Source of the DNA: Mycobacterium sp. 1164985.4
GTDB lineage: Bacteria; Actinomycetota; Actinomycetes; Mycobacteriales; Mycobacteriaceae
NCBI RefSeq assembly: GCF_001668575.1
Contig: NZ_LZMD01000079.1
Coordinates: 1 to 64,000, forward strand
Length of the DNA stretch: 64,000 nucleotides
Direction: 5' to 3'
The notes under the pieces were generated by a model. The model was given only the letters and a program-made list of their open reading frames with translations. It was not told the origin of the DNA and did no database searches. Each line of letters begins with the position of its first letter. The stretch's first letter is position 1. This document shows positions 25,827 through 34,600 of the stretch, piece by piece. The translations under genes and the position numbers were made by a program.

Positions 25827-26111
25827 CTATCGCTCGGTGAACCCTTGTAGCGAGTCGCGAGGTTCCGTGAAGTCGGCGATAACGTTGTCGACCCGGCCCG
25901 GCGTTTCACCGCTTTGCAGCAGGTCAAGTAGCCGCTGGCAGGACTCGCGGGGGCCCTGGGCGACGACCTGAACCCGGCCGTCGGGCTTGTTCGCCGCGAA
26001 TCCGGTCAGCCCCAGTTCGAGCGCGCGGGCGCGGGTCCACCACCGGAACCCGACGCCCTGCACGTGCCCGTGCACCCACGCGGTCAGTCGTACCTCAGCT
26101 AACTCCTGCAT
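25827..26111 (-). CDS. acyP: Acylphosphatase
   Basis: 94 aa. It hydrolyses acyl phosphates such as 1,3-bisphosphoglycerate. The active-site segment is AWVHGHVQGVGFRWWTRARA, with the catalytic Arg in GVGFRWW and Asn in GFAANKPDGRVQVVAQG. The ATG 26111 has GAGG 6 nt upstream and overlaps the osmC end by 17 nt. Small-gene partner of smc, as in other mycobacteria. Confidence 0.9.
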   Translation of the reverse strand: MQELAEVRLTAWVHGHVQGVGFRWWTRARALELGLTGFAANKPDGRVQVVAQGPRESCQRLLDLLQSGETPGRVDNVIADFTEPRDSLQGFTER

Positions 26112-26511
26112 CATGTACCTCAAACGTCACTTTGGTCCCGGACTTGAGGGTGCGACCGACCGTGCAAACCTGGTCGATCGCGCGCTCGACCACCGTGAGT
26201 ACCCGCGCGATCTCCTGTTCCGACAGGCCGGACAGGTCGAGTTCCATGTGCTCCTCGAGCAGCGGGTAGCGCTCCTGCTCGCGGTCGGCCGGCCCGGAGA
26301 CCCGAATCGTCGTGCGGTAGTCGTCGCCGAGCCGTCGCCGCAGGGGCGCGTCGCTGGCCATCCCGCTACACGCCGCGAGTGCGATCTTCAGCAGCTCGCC
26401 CGGTGTGAAGACGCCCTGGACGTCTTCGCTGCCGACGAGCACCTCCGCACCGCGCGAGCTGCGGCCGACATAGCGGCGCTCCCCGGTGCGCTCAACCCAC
26501 AGATCGGTCAT
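26095..26511 (-). CDS. OsmC-family protein (Rv2923c-like)
   Basis: 138 aa from ATG 26511, with AGGGAAG a few bases upstream. The OsmC/Ohr fold is shown by FTPGELLKIALAACSGM, containing the catalytic Cys in AACSG, and by the later VERAIDQVCTVGRTLKSG with the second conserved Cys. Such proteins reduce organic hydroperoxides by a thiol mechanism; which peroxide is not known. It lies downstream of mutM, separated by hairpin repeats, and overlaps acyP. Confidence 0.87.
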   Translation of the reverse strand: MTDLWVERTGERRYVGRSSRGAEVLVGSEDVQGVFTPGELLKIALAACSGMASDAPLRRRLGDDYRTTIRVSGPADREQERYPLLEEHMELDLSGLSEQEIARVLTVVERAIDQVCTVGRTLKSGTKVTFEVHDAGVS

Positions 26512-26542
26512 GTCTTCCCTTCCGCGAGAGTCCCCTTGTACC

Positions 26543-26602
26543 GCGACCGTGCGTGTCTGCACACGACACGCCGCCTTCGGGCACCAGTTTGGGCGCGCTC
26601 GC
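26543..26602 (+). repeat. 60-nt hairpin element, copy B
   Basis: Same family as copy A at 13446 (four mismatches in the first 32 nt) and inverted relative to copy C at 26673 (two mismatches in 32). Its ends GCGA and CTCGC are retained but the arms pair only in part. It lies in the mutM-osmC gap. Confidence 0.65.
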
Positions 26603-26672
26603 CGCGGCGCGAGCGTGCAGTGTTGCAGTGGCGGCGACGTGCTCACAGTTCTTTGCGCACATTCGTCGAGGC

Positions 26673-26732
26673 GCGAGTGTGCGGGAAGTGCTGAAATTTC
26701 GCGGCGTGTCGGGTGCAGACACGCACGCTCGC
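26673..26732 (-). repeat. 60-nt hairpin element, copy C
   Basis: Arms GCGAGCGTGCG and CGCACACTCGC pair with one mismatch. With copy B it forms a larger inverted arrangement of 190 bp. Between them, at 26609-26668, is a more decayed unit of similar size. The position just downstream of the mutM stop suggests transcript ending or 3'-end protection. Confidence 0.65.
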
Positions 26733-26748
26733 GCGGGAAGGAATGCGG

Positions 26749-27606
26749 TCATGCCCGTCGCACCCTCGGCCGGGGTTGGCATTTCGGGCAGTAGAACGAC
26801 GAGCGGTTCATGAACTTCTCCCGCCGCACGACCGCCCCGCAGCGCCGGCACGGCTCGCCGTAGCGGCCGTAGGCGTCCAGCGATCGGTCGAAGTAGCCCG
26901 ACTCACCGTTGACGTTGACATACAACGAGTCGAACGACGTCCCACCCTGATCGAGCGCCTCGCGCATCACCTCGGCGGCCGCGTCGATCAACTCGGCCAG
27001 CTTCACCCGCGTCAGCGACGACGCCAGCCGGGCGCCGTTGACCTTGGCCCGCCACAGCGCCTCGTCGGCGTAGATGTTGCCGATGCCCGAGACGACAGTC
27101 TGATCAAGCAGCTGGCGTTTGATCTCAGAGTGCTTGCTGCGCAACACCTTCACCACACCGTCGCGGTCGAAGCGCGGGTCGAGCGGATCACGCGCGAGGT
27201 GCGCGACGGGCGCCGGGACATCGGTCCCCTCGATGGTGACCATGTCCGTGAGCATCCACCCGCCGAACGTGCGTTGGTCGACGAAGCTCAACGCTGTTCC
27301 GTCGTCGAGCAGCGCGGCGATGCGCAGGTGGTTCTCCCGCGGCAGCGGGCCGAGCAGCATCTGTCCGCTCATGCCGAGATGCACCACGAGCGCCGAGCCG
27401 TCGTTCAGCGTCAGCCACAGGTACTTACCGCGGCGCCCGGTACCGGTGATGGTGCTGTCGAGCAACCGCGCGGTCAGATCCGCCGGACCCGCCTCGTGCC
27501 TGCGCACCGCCCGCGGATGATGCACGCGCACAGCGGTGATGGTCTTGTCGACAACGTGCGCGTGCAACCCACGCCGGACTACCTCGACCTCGGGAAGCTC
27601 AGGCAT
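26749..27606 (-). CDS. mutM: Formamidopyrimidine-DNA glycosylase
   Basis: 285 aa starting MPELPEVEVVRRGL, whose Pro2 is the catalytic nucleophile. It excises 8-oxoguanine and has AP lyase activity. The helix-two-turn-helix region contains GIGNIYADEALW, and the C-terminal zinc finger has CRRCG and CPKCQ. The ATG lies inside the 3' end of rnc (8-nt overlap), so translation is coupled. Confidence 0.95.
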   Translation of the reverse strand: MPELPEVEVVRRGLHAHVVDKTITAVRVHHPRAVRRHEAGPADLTARLLDSTITGTGRRGKYLWLTLNDGSALVVHLGMSGQMLLGPLPRENHLRIAALLDDGTALSFVDQRTFGGWMLTDMVTIEGTDVPAPVAHLARDPLDPRFDRDGVVKVLRSKHSEIKRQLLDQTVVSGIGNIYADEALWRAKVNGARLASSLTRVKLAELIDAAAEVMREALDQGGTSFDSLYVNVNGESGYFDRSLDAYGRYGEPCRRCGAVVRREKFMNRSSFYCPKCQPRPRVRRA

Positions 27607-28300
27607 CTACCTCGGTGGCGGACAACGCATTCCAAGCCGCCGCGGCCGCCTTGAGTTCGGCCTCCTTCTTGGTACGCCCGACCCCCGTGCCGTATTCGGT
27701 GTCGGTGACGACGACCGTGGCGGTGAATTCCTTGTCGTGGTCGGGCCCCGTCGACGTGACGACGTACGCCGGTGCGCCCAGGCCCCGCGATGCGGTCAGC
27801 TCCTGCAGGCTGCTCTTCCAGTCCAGCCCGGCCCCCAGCGTCGGCGCGGTGTCCAACAGCTGGCGGAACAAGCGCAGGATCACCTCGCGGACGACCGCAT
27901 TGCCGTGCTCCAAATAGACTGCACCCAACAGGGATTCGACCCCGTCGGCGAGGATGCTGGCCTTGTCGGCGCCACCGGAGTTCAACTCGCCCTTACCGAG
28001 CAGCAGGTAGGCACCGAGCCCGGCGTCGGTCAAGTGCCGACCGACGTCAGCGAGCGCCTGGGTGTTGACGATGCTGGCGCGCAACTTGGCCAGATCGCCC
28101 TCGGACCGCTCCGGATGACGGTGGTAGAGCTCCTCGGTGATGGTCAACCCCAGCACGGCGTCGCCGAGAAACTCCAGTCGCTCGTTGGTCGGCAGGCCGC
28201 CGTTCTCGTAGGAGTAACTGCGATGGGTCAGCGCCATGGTGAGCAGTTCGTCGGGCAGGTCGACGCCCAGCGCCGCCAGCAGTGCGGCCCGGTCAGTCAC
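27599..28300 (-). CDS. rnc: Ribonuclease III
   Basis: 233 aa from GTG 28300. The catalytic domain carries the signature NERLEFLGDAVLGLTITEEL and the second acidic cluster ADGVESLLGAVYLEHG. A C-terminal double-stranded RNA-binding domain (about residues 155-225) ends VGRTKKEAELKAAAAAW. It processes rRNA precursors and structured RNAs. It overlaps yceD by 8 nt upstream and mutM by 8 nt downstream. Confidence 0.96.
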   Translation of the reverse strand: MTDRAALLAALGVDLPDELLTMALTHRSYSYENGGLPTNERLEFLGDAVLGLTITEELYHRHPERSEGDLAKLRASIVNTQALADVGRHLTDAGLGAYLLLGKGELNSGGADKASILADGVESLLGAVYLEHGNAVVREVILRLFRQLLDTAPTLGAGLDWKSSLQELTASRGLGAPAYVVTSTGPDHDKEFTATVVVTDTEYGTGVGRTKKEAELKAAAAAWNALSATEVDA

Positions 28301-28895
28301 GCGTGTCCTCAGTGGGATTGTCGGCTCCGCCGACTGTGTCGAACATGCCGGCCAGCTTGGCCCAGCGCGGATCGAGCTGCTCGTGGTGATGGCCGGGTTC
28401 GGCGGTGGCCAGCGCCACGCCGCAGTCCGGACACAGGCCCGCGCAGTCCGGACCGCACAACGGGGCGAACGGCAGCGCCAATCCCACCGCGTCGATGATC
28501 GGCTGCTCGAGGTCGACGGTGTCGTCCACCACGCGCCCGACCTCGTCGGCCTCGGTGGTCTCGTCAGTGGCGCTGTCGGGATAGGCGAACAGCTCGGTGA
28601 GGTCGATCTCGACGTCGCCGGTGACTGGGGTCAGGCAGCGGGCACAATCGCCCGACGTCGGCGCCGAAACCGTCCCACTGACGAGCACGCCCTCCGACAC
28701 CGACTCCACCCGCAGGTCGAGCGCGAGCGGCGCTCCCTCGTCGATGCCGATCAGGTCGAGGCCGATCCGCGTCGGGCTGGGCACCGTCTCGGAGACAGCC
28801 ATCATCGAGCCGGGTCGTCTACCGAGCCGGGAAATGTTGATCACCAGCGGCGATTGTGACGCGCGATGCGCCGCCGCTTTGGCATGCGTCGCCAT
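28293..28895 (-). CDS. yceD: YceD/DUF177 family protein
   Basis: 200 aa from ATG 28895 (MATHAKAAAHRAS). The DUF177 core has CARCLTPVTGDVEIDLTELF and a C-terminal Cys cluster CGPDCAGLCPDCG that may bind zinc. The family is linked to 23S rRNA and ribosome maturation and often precedes rpmF. Here it is followed by rnc instead. Confidence 0.85.
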   Translation of the reverse strand: MATHAKAAAHRASQSPLVINISRLGRRPGSMMAVSETVPSPTRIGLDLIGIDEGAPLALDLRVESVSEGVLVSGTVSAPTSGDCARCLTPVTGDVEIDLTELFAYPDSATDETTEADEVGRVVDDTVDLEQPIIDAVGLALPFAPLCGPDCAGLCPDCGVALATAEPGHHHEQLDPRWAKLAGMFDTVGGADNPTEDTRD

Positions 28896-28903
28896 AATCA
28901 CCG

Positions 28904-28909
28904 ATTTTA
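28904..28909 (-). promoter_or_regulatory. -10 element TAAAAT, leaderless yceD start
   Basis: TAAAAT ends 8 nt before the ATG at 28895; it supports that start over the two upstream codons and a promoter for the yceD-rnc-mutM group. Confidence 0.45.
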
Positions 28910-28938
28910 CGGCGAAGCTTTTTGGCGGCGCTCGGCGC

Positions 28939-29676
28939 TCAGCGGGCCGCGTAGTCGTGCGTGCCCGCGGCGGTCCGAAGCTGGTGGCGACCGCGTCCGA
29001 CGGAGCGCAGCGTGCCGTTGAGGAAGTCCTCGAATTCGGCGAGCTTGCTGTCGACGTAGATGTCGCATTCGCCGCGCAACCGGTCGGCCTCGGCGTGCGC
29101 AGAATCGATCAACCGGGTCGCCTCGGCGGTCGCGGTCTGCACGATCTCGGTCTGCGACACCAGGCGCTGCTGCTCCTTGATGCCCTCCTGCACAGCCTTC
29201 TCGTAGGCGAGGTTGCCGCTCTCGATGAGCCGGTCGGCCTCGGTCTTGGCCCGCCCGGTGCTCGCCTCGTACTCGCGCTTGGCGGTGGCGGCGACGCGAT
29301 TGGCCTCTTCGCGGGCCTCGCCGACCATCCGCTCGCTGTGCTGGCGGGCTTCGGACACCATGCGATCGGCCTGGGCCTTCGCATCGGCGAGCAGCCGATC
29401 GGCCTCGGCGCGGGCGTGGTTGAGGACGGAGTCGGCCTCGGCAGTCGCCGTCGACACCATCTGGTCGGAGTGCTCCTTGGCCTCGCGCAACATCCCGTCG
29501 CGCGCATCGAGCACGTCCTGGGCGTCATCGAGCTCGCCGGGGATGGCGTCCTTGATGTCATCGATCAGCTCGAGGACATCGCCGCGGGGCACGACGCAGC
29601 CTGCCGTCATCGGCACGCCGCGGGCTTCTTCCACGATTGCGCTCAGTTCGTCGAGCGCCTCAAAAACTCGGTACAC
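28939..29676 (-). CDS. sepIVA: DivIVA-like septation protein SepIVA
   Basis: 245 aa from GTG 29676, behind GGAGGGTG. The N-terminal part resembles DivIVA (MYRVFEALDELSAIVEEA, PRGDVLELIDDIKDAIP). The rest is one long coiled coil with Ala-, Glu- and Arg-rich heptads (AEADRLLADAKAQADRMVSE). In M. smegmatis the orthologue is essential for septation and cell envelope growth. It is the last backbone gene before the position where M. tuberculosis carries its DIM/PGL locus. Confidence 0.9.
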   Translation of the reverse strand: MYRVFEALDELSAIVEEARGVPMTAGCVVPRGDVLELIDDIKDAIPGELDDAQDVLDARDGMLREAKEHSDQMVSTATAEADSVLNHARAEADRLLADAKAQADRMVSEARQHSERMVGEAREEANRVAATAKREYEASTGRAKTEADRLIESGNLAYEKAVQEGIKEQQRLVSQTEIVQTATAEATRLIDSAHAEADRLRGECDIYVDSKLAEFEDFLNGTLRSVGRGRHQLRTAAGTHDYAAR

Positions 29677-29871
29677 GGCAACACCCTCCAGGCGAAGTTG
29701 ACAGTTACTAGTGTGCCTGGTGTTACCCCTGTGACTCAGTTTCCCGCCCGGTGTGTCGCCCCGGACGTCCGAAATTCACGGATTGCTGAGTCTCTCCCCT
29801 TCCCAGGCCGCAACTGCTGACTGAATTGCTGTCCGCATTATGTCAACCCCGCGACGCCCTGCCGACACCGA

Positions 29872-29934
29872 CGCCGAACGTGAGGTTGTGTGCGAGAAAT
29901 CGACGATTCAACGAACACAAGCTCACGTTCGGCG
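29872..29934. terminator. 63-nt hairpin element with 13-bp perfect arms
   Basis: Arms CGCCGAACGTGAG and CTCACGTTCGGCG are perfect. After one mismatch the pairing continues with TTGTGT and ACACAA, giving a 20-bp stem around a 23-nt loop. It lies 18 nt past the hemerythrin stop and probably terminates that gene. It resembles the 60-nt family in size and layout but not in sequence. Confidence 0.65.
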
Positions 29935-29951
29935 GCAGGAGGGACGAGCGA

Positions 29952-30518
29952 TTACTTCAGCGCGGCGCCGATGAGGTCGCGCGCGCGGTCGAGCATCGAC
30001 GCGAACGGGCCCAGCGCGAAGTTGGCCTTCGCCGACTCGACGCCGGCATGCGGATGCGTCGGGGCGATCGCCTCGGCGGCTTGCACGGCCCCCGCCATCC
30101 GCTTGAGGTCGTCACCGTCGAGGTTCTTCTGAAGGCGGCTGAACTCCTCGCGTTCTTCGTGCTCGGCGTGCTCGACCACGTCGTCGCGGAACTTCATCAG
30201 CTCGTCGATGAACTCCTTCGACCCGATGTCCATCTTCTCGAGCTTCGACAGAAACTCCTTGGCCTCGTGCTCCTCCTTGAGGCGCGCATCGACGATCGCC
30301 TCACCGTCGGCGACCTCCTTGCGGGCGCGCGGATGGACCACCATCTCCTCGGCGGTCTCGTGCACGGCGAGCAGTTGACGCAGATCGGCGAACGCCTTCT
30401 CGCGGGCCTCCGTCTCCGAGGCGCTCAGCACCTCTTCGAACAGGTCCTTGATCAGGTTGTGCTGGTCGGTCAGGAACTTCACGACATCATCGGTGTTCTG
30501 GACAAATGTTTCAGCCAT
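29952..30518 (-). CDS. Hemerythrin HHE domain protein
   Basis: 188 aa from ATG 30518, behind GGGAG. Conserved His and Glu residues typical of HHE di-iron proteins are visible: DQHNLIKDLFEEVL, AVHETAEEMVVHPRAR, LKEEHEAKEFLSKLE and VVEHAEHEEREEF. Likely functions are oxygen, NO or peroxide sensing or storage. It is absent from this position in M. tuberculosis, where the DIM/PGL locus lies between sepIVA and coaD. Flanked by a strong hairpin downstream. Confidence 0.88.
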   Translation of the reverse strand: MAETFVQNTDDVVKFLTDQHNLIKDLFEEVLSASETEAREKAFADLRQLLAVHETAEEMVVHPRARKEVADGEAIVDARLKEEHEAKEFLSKLEKMDIGSKEFIDELMKFRDDVVEHAEHEEREEFSRLQKNLDGDDLKRMAGAVQAAEAIAPTHPHAGVESAKANFALGPFASMLDRARDLIGAALK

Positions 30519-30602
30519 GGCAGAAACTCCCTGCATTTTCGGTAGTGGTGGGTGCGCGAATGGGCTGTGCGCTGACCCCTGACTACCCCTGCCGAAAGGG
30601 GG

Positions 30603-31082
30603 CTAACCCTGACGCAGCTTGGCCTGCAGGCGCGTGTTGACCGCGGCGGGCAGCAGGTCGGAGACGTCGCCGCCCATCGACGCGACCTCCTTGGCCAGCG
30701 ACGACGACACGAACGAATACCTCGGTGTGGTGGCCACGAAAAAGGTGTCAACACCGGCGATGTGCTTGTTCATCTGCGCCATCTGCAGTTCGTATTCGAA
30801 GTCGGTGCCGGTGCGAAGGCCCTTGACGATCGCGGTCATGCCGCGCTGTCTGACGAAATCGACCACCAGGCCCTGACCCGACTCGACGCGCAGGTTCGGC
30901 AGGTGCGCGGCGGACTCCTCGATCATCGCGATGCGCTCTTCGAGGGTGAACATGCCCTTCTTGTTCGGGTTGACCAGAACCGCGACGATCAGCTCGTCGA
31001 ACTGCGCGGTGGCGCGCTCGAAGATGTCGACGTGCCCGAGCGTGACCGGGTCGAAGGATCCTGGGCATACCGCGCCGCTCAT
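30603..31082 (-). CDS. coaD: Phosphopantetheine adenylyltransferase
   Basis: 159 aa from ATG 31082. It catalyses the penultimate step of CoA synthesis. Nucleotidyl-transferase motifs are PGSFDPVTLGHVDIFERA, KGLRTGTDFEYELQMAQMN and the C-terminal YSFVSSSLAKEVASMGGDVS. The longer frame to 31241 overlaps rsmD and is rejected. Starts 11 nt after the rsmD stop. Confidence 0.96.
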   Translation of the reverse strand: MSGAVCPGSFDPVTLGHVDIFERATAQFDELIVAVLVNPNKKGMFTLEERIAMIEESAAHLPNLRVESGQGLVVDFVRQRGMTAIVKGLRTGTDFEYELQMAQMNKHIAGVDTFFVATTPRYSFVSSSLAKEVASMGGDVSDLLPAAVNTRLQAKLRQG

Positions 31083-31093
31083 GAGCGAAGACG

Positions 31094-31684
31094 CTAGCAG
31101 GGCAGCTCGGACGCTTCGGCGAGCTCCAGGCGGGTGTCGCCGTATGTGCGCGACGGCCACTCCCGCCAGGACGGCGGCCACGACAACGGGGGTCCGTTCG
31201 CCGCCCGTTCCACCACGACGACGGTTCCCGGTCCGGCCCAACCGCGTTCGGCGAGCAGCCTCAGCACCGACTCGACCTCTTCGGCGGCGACGTCGTACGG
31301 CGGATCGGCGAGCACGAGGTCGACCCGGCGCGGGGTGTCCGCGGCCAGCACCGCGGCGACGGCCCCGCGGCGCACGGTCGCCCCGGTGACACCGAGCGCC
31401 GCGACATTGTCGGCGATGACGGCAGCGGCGCGCCGGTCGGACTCGACGAACGTCGCTTCCGCCGCACCCCGCGAGAGCGCCTCGAGCCCGAGTGCACCCG
31501 ATCCCGCATAGAGGTCGAGCACCGCGGCCCCGCTCAGGTCGACGCGTGCGGCCAGCACATTGAACAACGCTTCGCGTACCCGGTCGGTGGTGGGACGGGT
31601 TCCTGACCCGGATCGCTGCCCGGATCCGTTCTGGGGCACGGTGATTCGTCGACCACCCAGCGCGCCGGCGATGATGCGGGTCAG
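31094..31684 (-). CDS. rsmD: 16S rRNA (guanine-966-N2)-methyltransferase RsmD, probable CTG start
   Basis: 196 aa if it starts at CTG 31684. The usual N-terminus TRIIAGALGGRRI lies upstream of the first standard start codon (GTG 31639) and no ATG, GTG or TTG is available before it. The CTG overlaps the pca stop as CTGA, matching the ATGA couplings elsewhere. Class I methyltransferase motifs are VLDLYAGSGALGLEALSRGA and the catalytic ADPPYD. From GTG 31639 it would lack a conserved 15-residue segment. Confidence 0.85.
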   Translation of the reverse strand: MTRIIAGALGGRRITVPQNGSGQRSGSGTRPTTDRVREALFNVLAARVDLSGAAVLDLYAGSGALGLEALSRGAAEATFVESDRRAAAVIADNVAALGVTGATVRRGAVAAVLAADTPRRVDLVLADPPYDVAAEEVESVLRLLAERGWAGPGTVVVVERAANGPPLSWPPSWREWPSRTYGDTRLELAEASELPC

Positions 31685-34600
31685 CTGACCACCACCAGCA
31701 GATCGCCGCCTTCGACCTGTGCGGTCTCGGATACCGCGACCCGACTCACCTTGCCCGCCTTCGGCGCGGTGATGGCGGCCTCCATTTTCATGGCCTCGAT
31801 CGTGGCCACCGTCTGGCCGGCCGCCACCTCGTCGTCGACGGCGACTCCGACGCTGACCACCCCGGCGAAGGGCGCCGCGATGTGGTCGGGGTTGCCCTTG
31901 TCCGCCTTCTCGGCGGTGGGAATGTCGCTGGCGACGTTGCGGTCACGCACCAGAACGGGCCGCAGTTGACCGTTGAGGATGCACATGACCGTGCGCATGC
32001 CGCGCTCGTCGGGATCGGAGATGGCCTCGAGCCCGATCAGCAGTTCGACCCCGCGTTCCAGTTTGACCCGGTGCTCTTCGCCGCTGCGCAGCCCGTAGAA
32101 GAACTGGTTGGCCGACAGGCTCGACGTGTCGCCGTACTGTTCGCGATGGGCCTCGAGTTCCTTTGTCGGCCCAGGGAACAGCAGCCGGTTCAGCGCGGCC
32201 TGTCGCTTCGGGCCGGCCTGCGCGAGCAGCGCTTCGTCCTCTTCGCCGAGTTCCTCCTGCGATTTGGCCGGGGCGCGGCCGGCGAGCGCCTTGGTGCGAA
32301 GCGGTTCGGGCCATCCGCCCGGCGGATCGCCGAGCTCGCCGCGTAGGAACCCGATCACCGAATCGGGAATGTCGAAACGCGCCGGGTCCGAGGCGAACTC
32401 GTCGGCGCTGATGCCGGCGCCGACGAGCGCGAGCGCGAGGTCGCCCACCACCTTCGACGACGGGGTCACCTTCACCAGCCGACCCAGGACCCGGTCTGCG
32501 GCGGCATAGTTGGCCTCGATCTCCTCGAAGCGGTCACCGAACCCCAGCGCGATGGCCTGCTGGCGCAGGTTCGACAGCTGACCACCGGGGATCTCGTGGT
32601 GATACACCCGCCCCGTCGGAGCCGGAAGACCAGACTCGAATGGCGCGTACACCTTTCGCAGCGCCTCCCAGTACGGTTCGAGGTCGCAGACCGCCTGCAG
32701 CGACAGCCCGGTGTCGTACTCGGTGTGCGCGGTCGCGGCGACGATCGAACTCAGCGCCGGCTGGCTGGTGGTGCCGGCCAGCGGCGCCGCCGCGCCGTCG
32801 ACCGCGCTCGCACCCGCCTGCCACGCCGCCAGGTACGTCGCCAACTGTCCGCCGGGTGTGTCGTGAGTGTGGACGTGCACGGGCAAGTCGAAGCGGCTGC
32901 GCAGCGCGCCGATCAGCGCGTGCGCGGCCTGCGGGCGAAGCAACCCGGCCATGTCCTTGATCGCCAGCACGTGCGCGCCGGCGTCGACGATCTGCTCGGC
33001 GAGCTTGAGGTAGTAGTCCAGCGTGTAGAGGTTCTCCCCCGGGTCCGACAGATCGCCGGTGTAGCTCATCGCGACTTCGGCCACCGCCGTACCGGTTTCG
33101 CGCACCGCGTCGATCGCGGGACGCATCGACTCCACGTTGTTCAGCGCATCGAAGATGCGGAAGATGTCGATCCCCGTCGCCGTCGCCTCGGCGATGAACG
33201 CATGGGTGACGATCTCCGGATACGGCGTGTAGCCGACGGTGTTGCGCCCACGCAGCAGCATCTGCAGGCAGATGTTGGGTACGGTCTCGCGCAGTGCGGC
33301 CAGCCGCTCCCACGGGTCTTCCTTCAGGAACCGAAGCGCCACATCGTAAGTCGCACCACCCCAGCATTCGAGCGAGAGCAGCTGCGGCGTCATGCGGGCG
33401 ATGTAGGGCGCGACCATCAGCAGCCCGTTGGTCCGCACCCGGGTGGCCAGCAGCGACTGATGGGCGTCGCGGAACGTCGTGTCGGTGACACCCAACGGTT
33501 TCGAGTCGCGCAGCCAACGGGCGAACCCTTCGGGACCAAGCTCGGTCAGCCGCTGCTTGCTGCCGTCGGGCGCCGGGGCGTCGAGGTCGATGCCGGGCAG
33601 TTTGTCGTGCGGGTACACCGACGCGGTTCGCGGGCCGTGCGGCTGGTTGACCGTGACGTCGGCCAGGTAGTTGAGGATCTTGGTGCCACGGTCGGCGGGC
33701 GTTCGGGCGGTGAGCAGATACGGGCGCTCGTCGATGAACGACGTGCTGATCCGTCCGGCGCGGAAATCCGCGTCGTTCACCACGGCCTGGAGGAACGGGA
33801 TGTTCGTCGACACCCCGCGAATCCGGAACTCCGCCAACGCGCGTCGCGCCCGCGCCACCGCGGCCCCGAAGTCGCGGCCACGGCACGTCAATTTCACCAG
33901 CATCGAGTCGAAGTGCGCGCTGATCTCCGCGCCCAGATGCGTACCACCGTCCAGCCGTATGCCCGCCCCGCCTGGCGTGCGGTACCCGGTGATGCGGCCG
34001 GTGTCGGGGCGGAACCCGTTGGCGGGGTCCTCGGTGGTGATCCGGCACTGCATCGCGAAACCCCGCGGGGCGGGCAACGCATCCTGGCTCAATCCGAGGC
34101 TTTCGAGGGTCTCGCCGTCGGCGATACGTAACTGGCTCGACACCAGATCGACGTCCGTGATCTCCTCGGTGACGGTGTGCTCGACCTGGATGCGCGGATT
34201 GCACTCGATGAACACGTAGTGACCGCGCTCGTCGAGCAGGAACTCGACGGTGCCGGCGAAGGTGTAGTCGATCTCCTTGGCGAACGCCACCGCATCGGCG
34301 CAGATCCGTTGCCGCAGTTCGTCGGACAGGTTCGGCGCAGGGGCCAGCTCGATGACCTTCTGGTGCCTGCGCTGCACACTGCAATCGCGTTCGAACAGGT
34401 GCATCATGTTGCCGTGGGTGTCGGCGAGTATCTGCACCTCGATGTGGCGGGGGTTGATCACCGCCTGCTCGAGGTACAGCGTCGGATCGCCGAACGCGGA
34501 CTCGGCCTCGCGCGCCGCGGCGTCGATCGCATCGGGTAACGCGTCGATGTCGGTTACCCGTCGCATCCCCCGACCGCCGCCGCCGGACACGGCCTTGACG

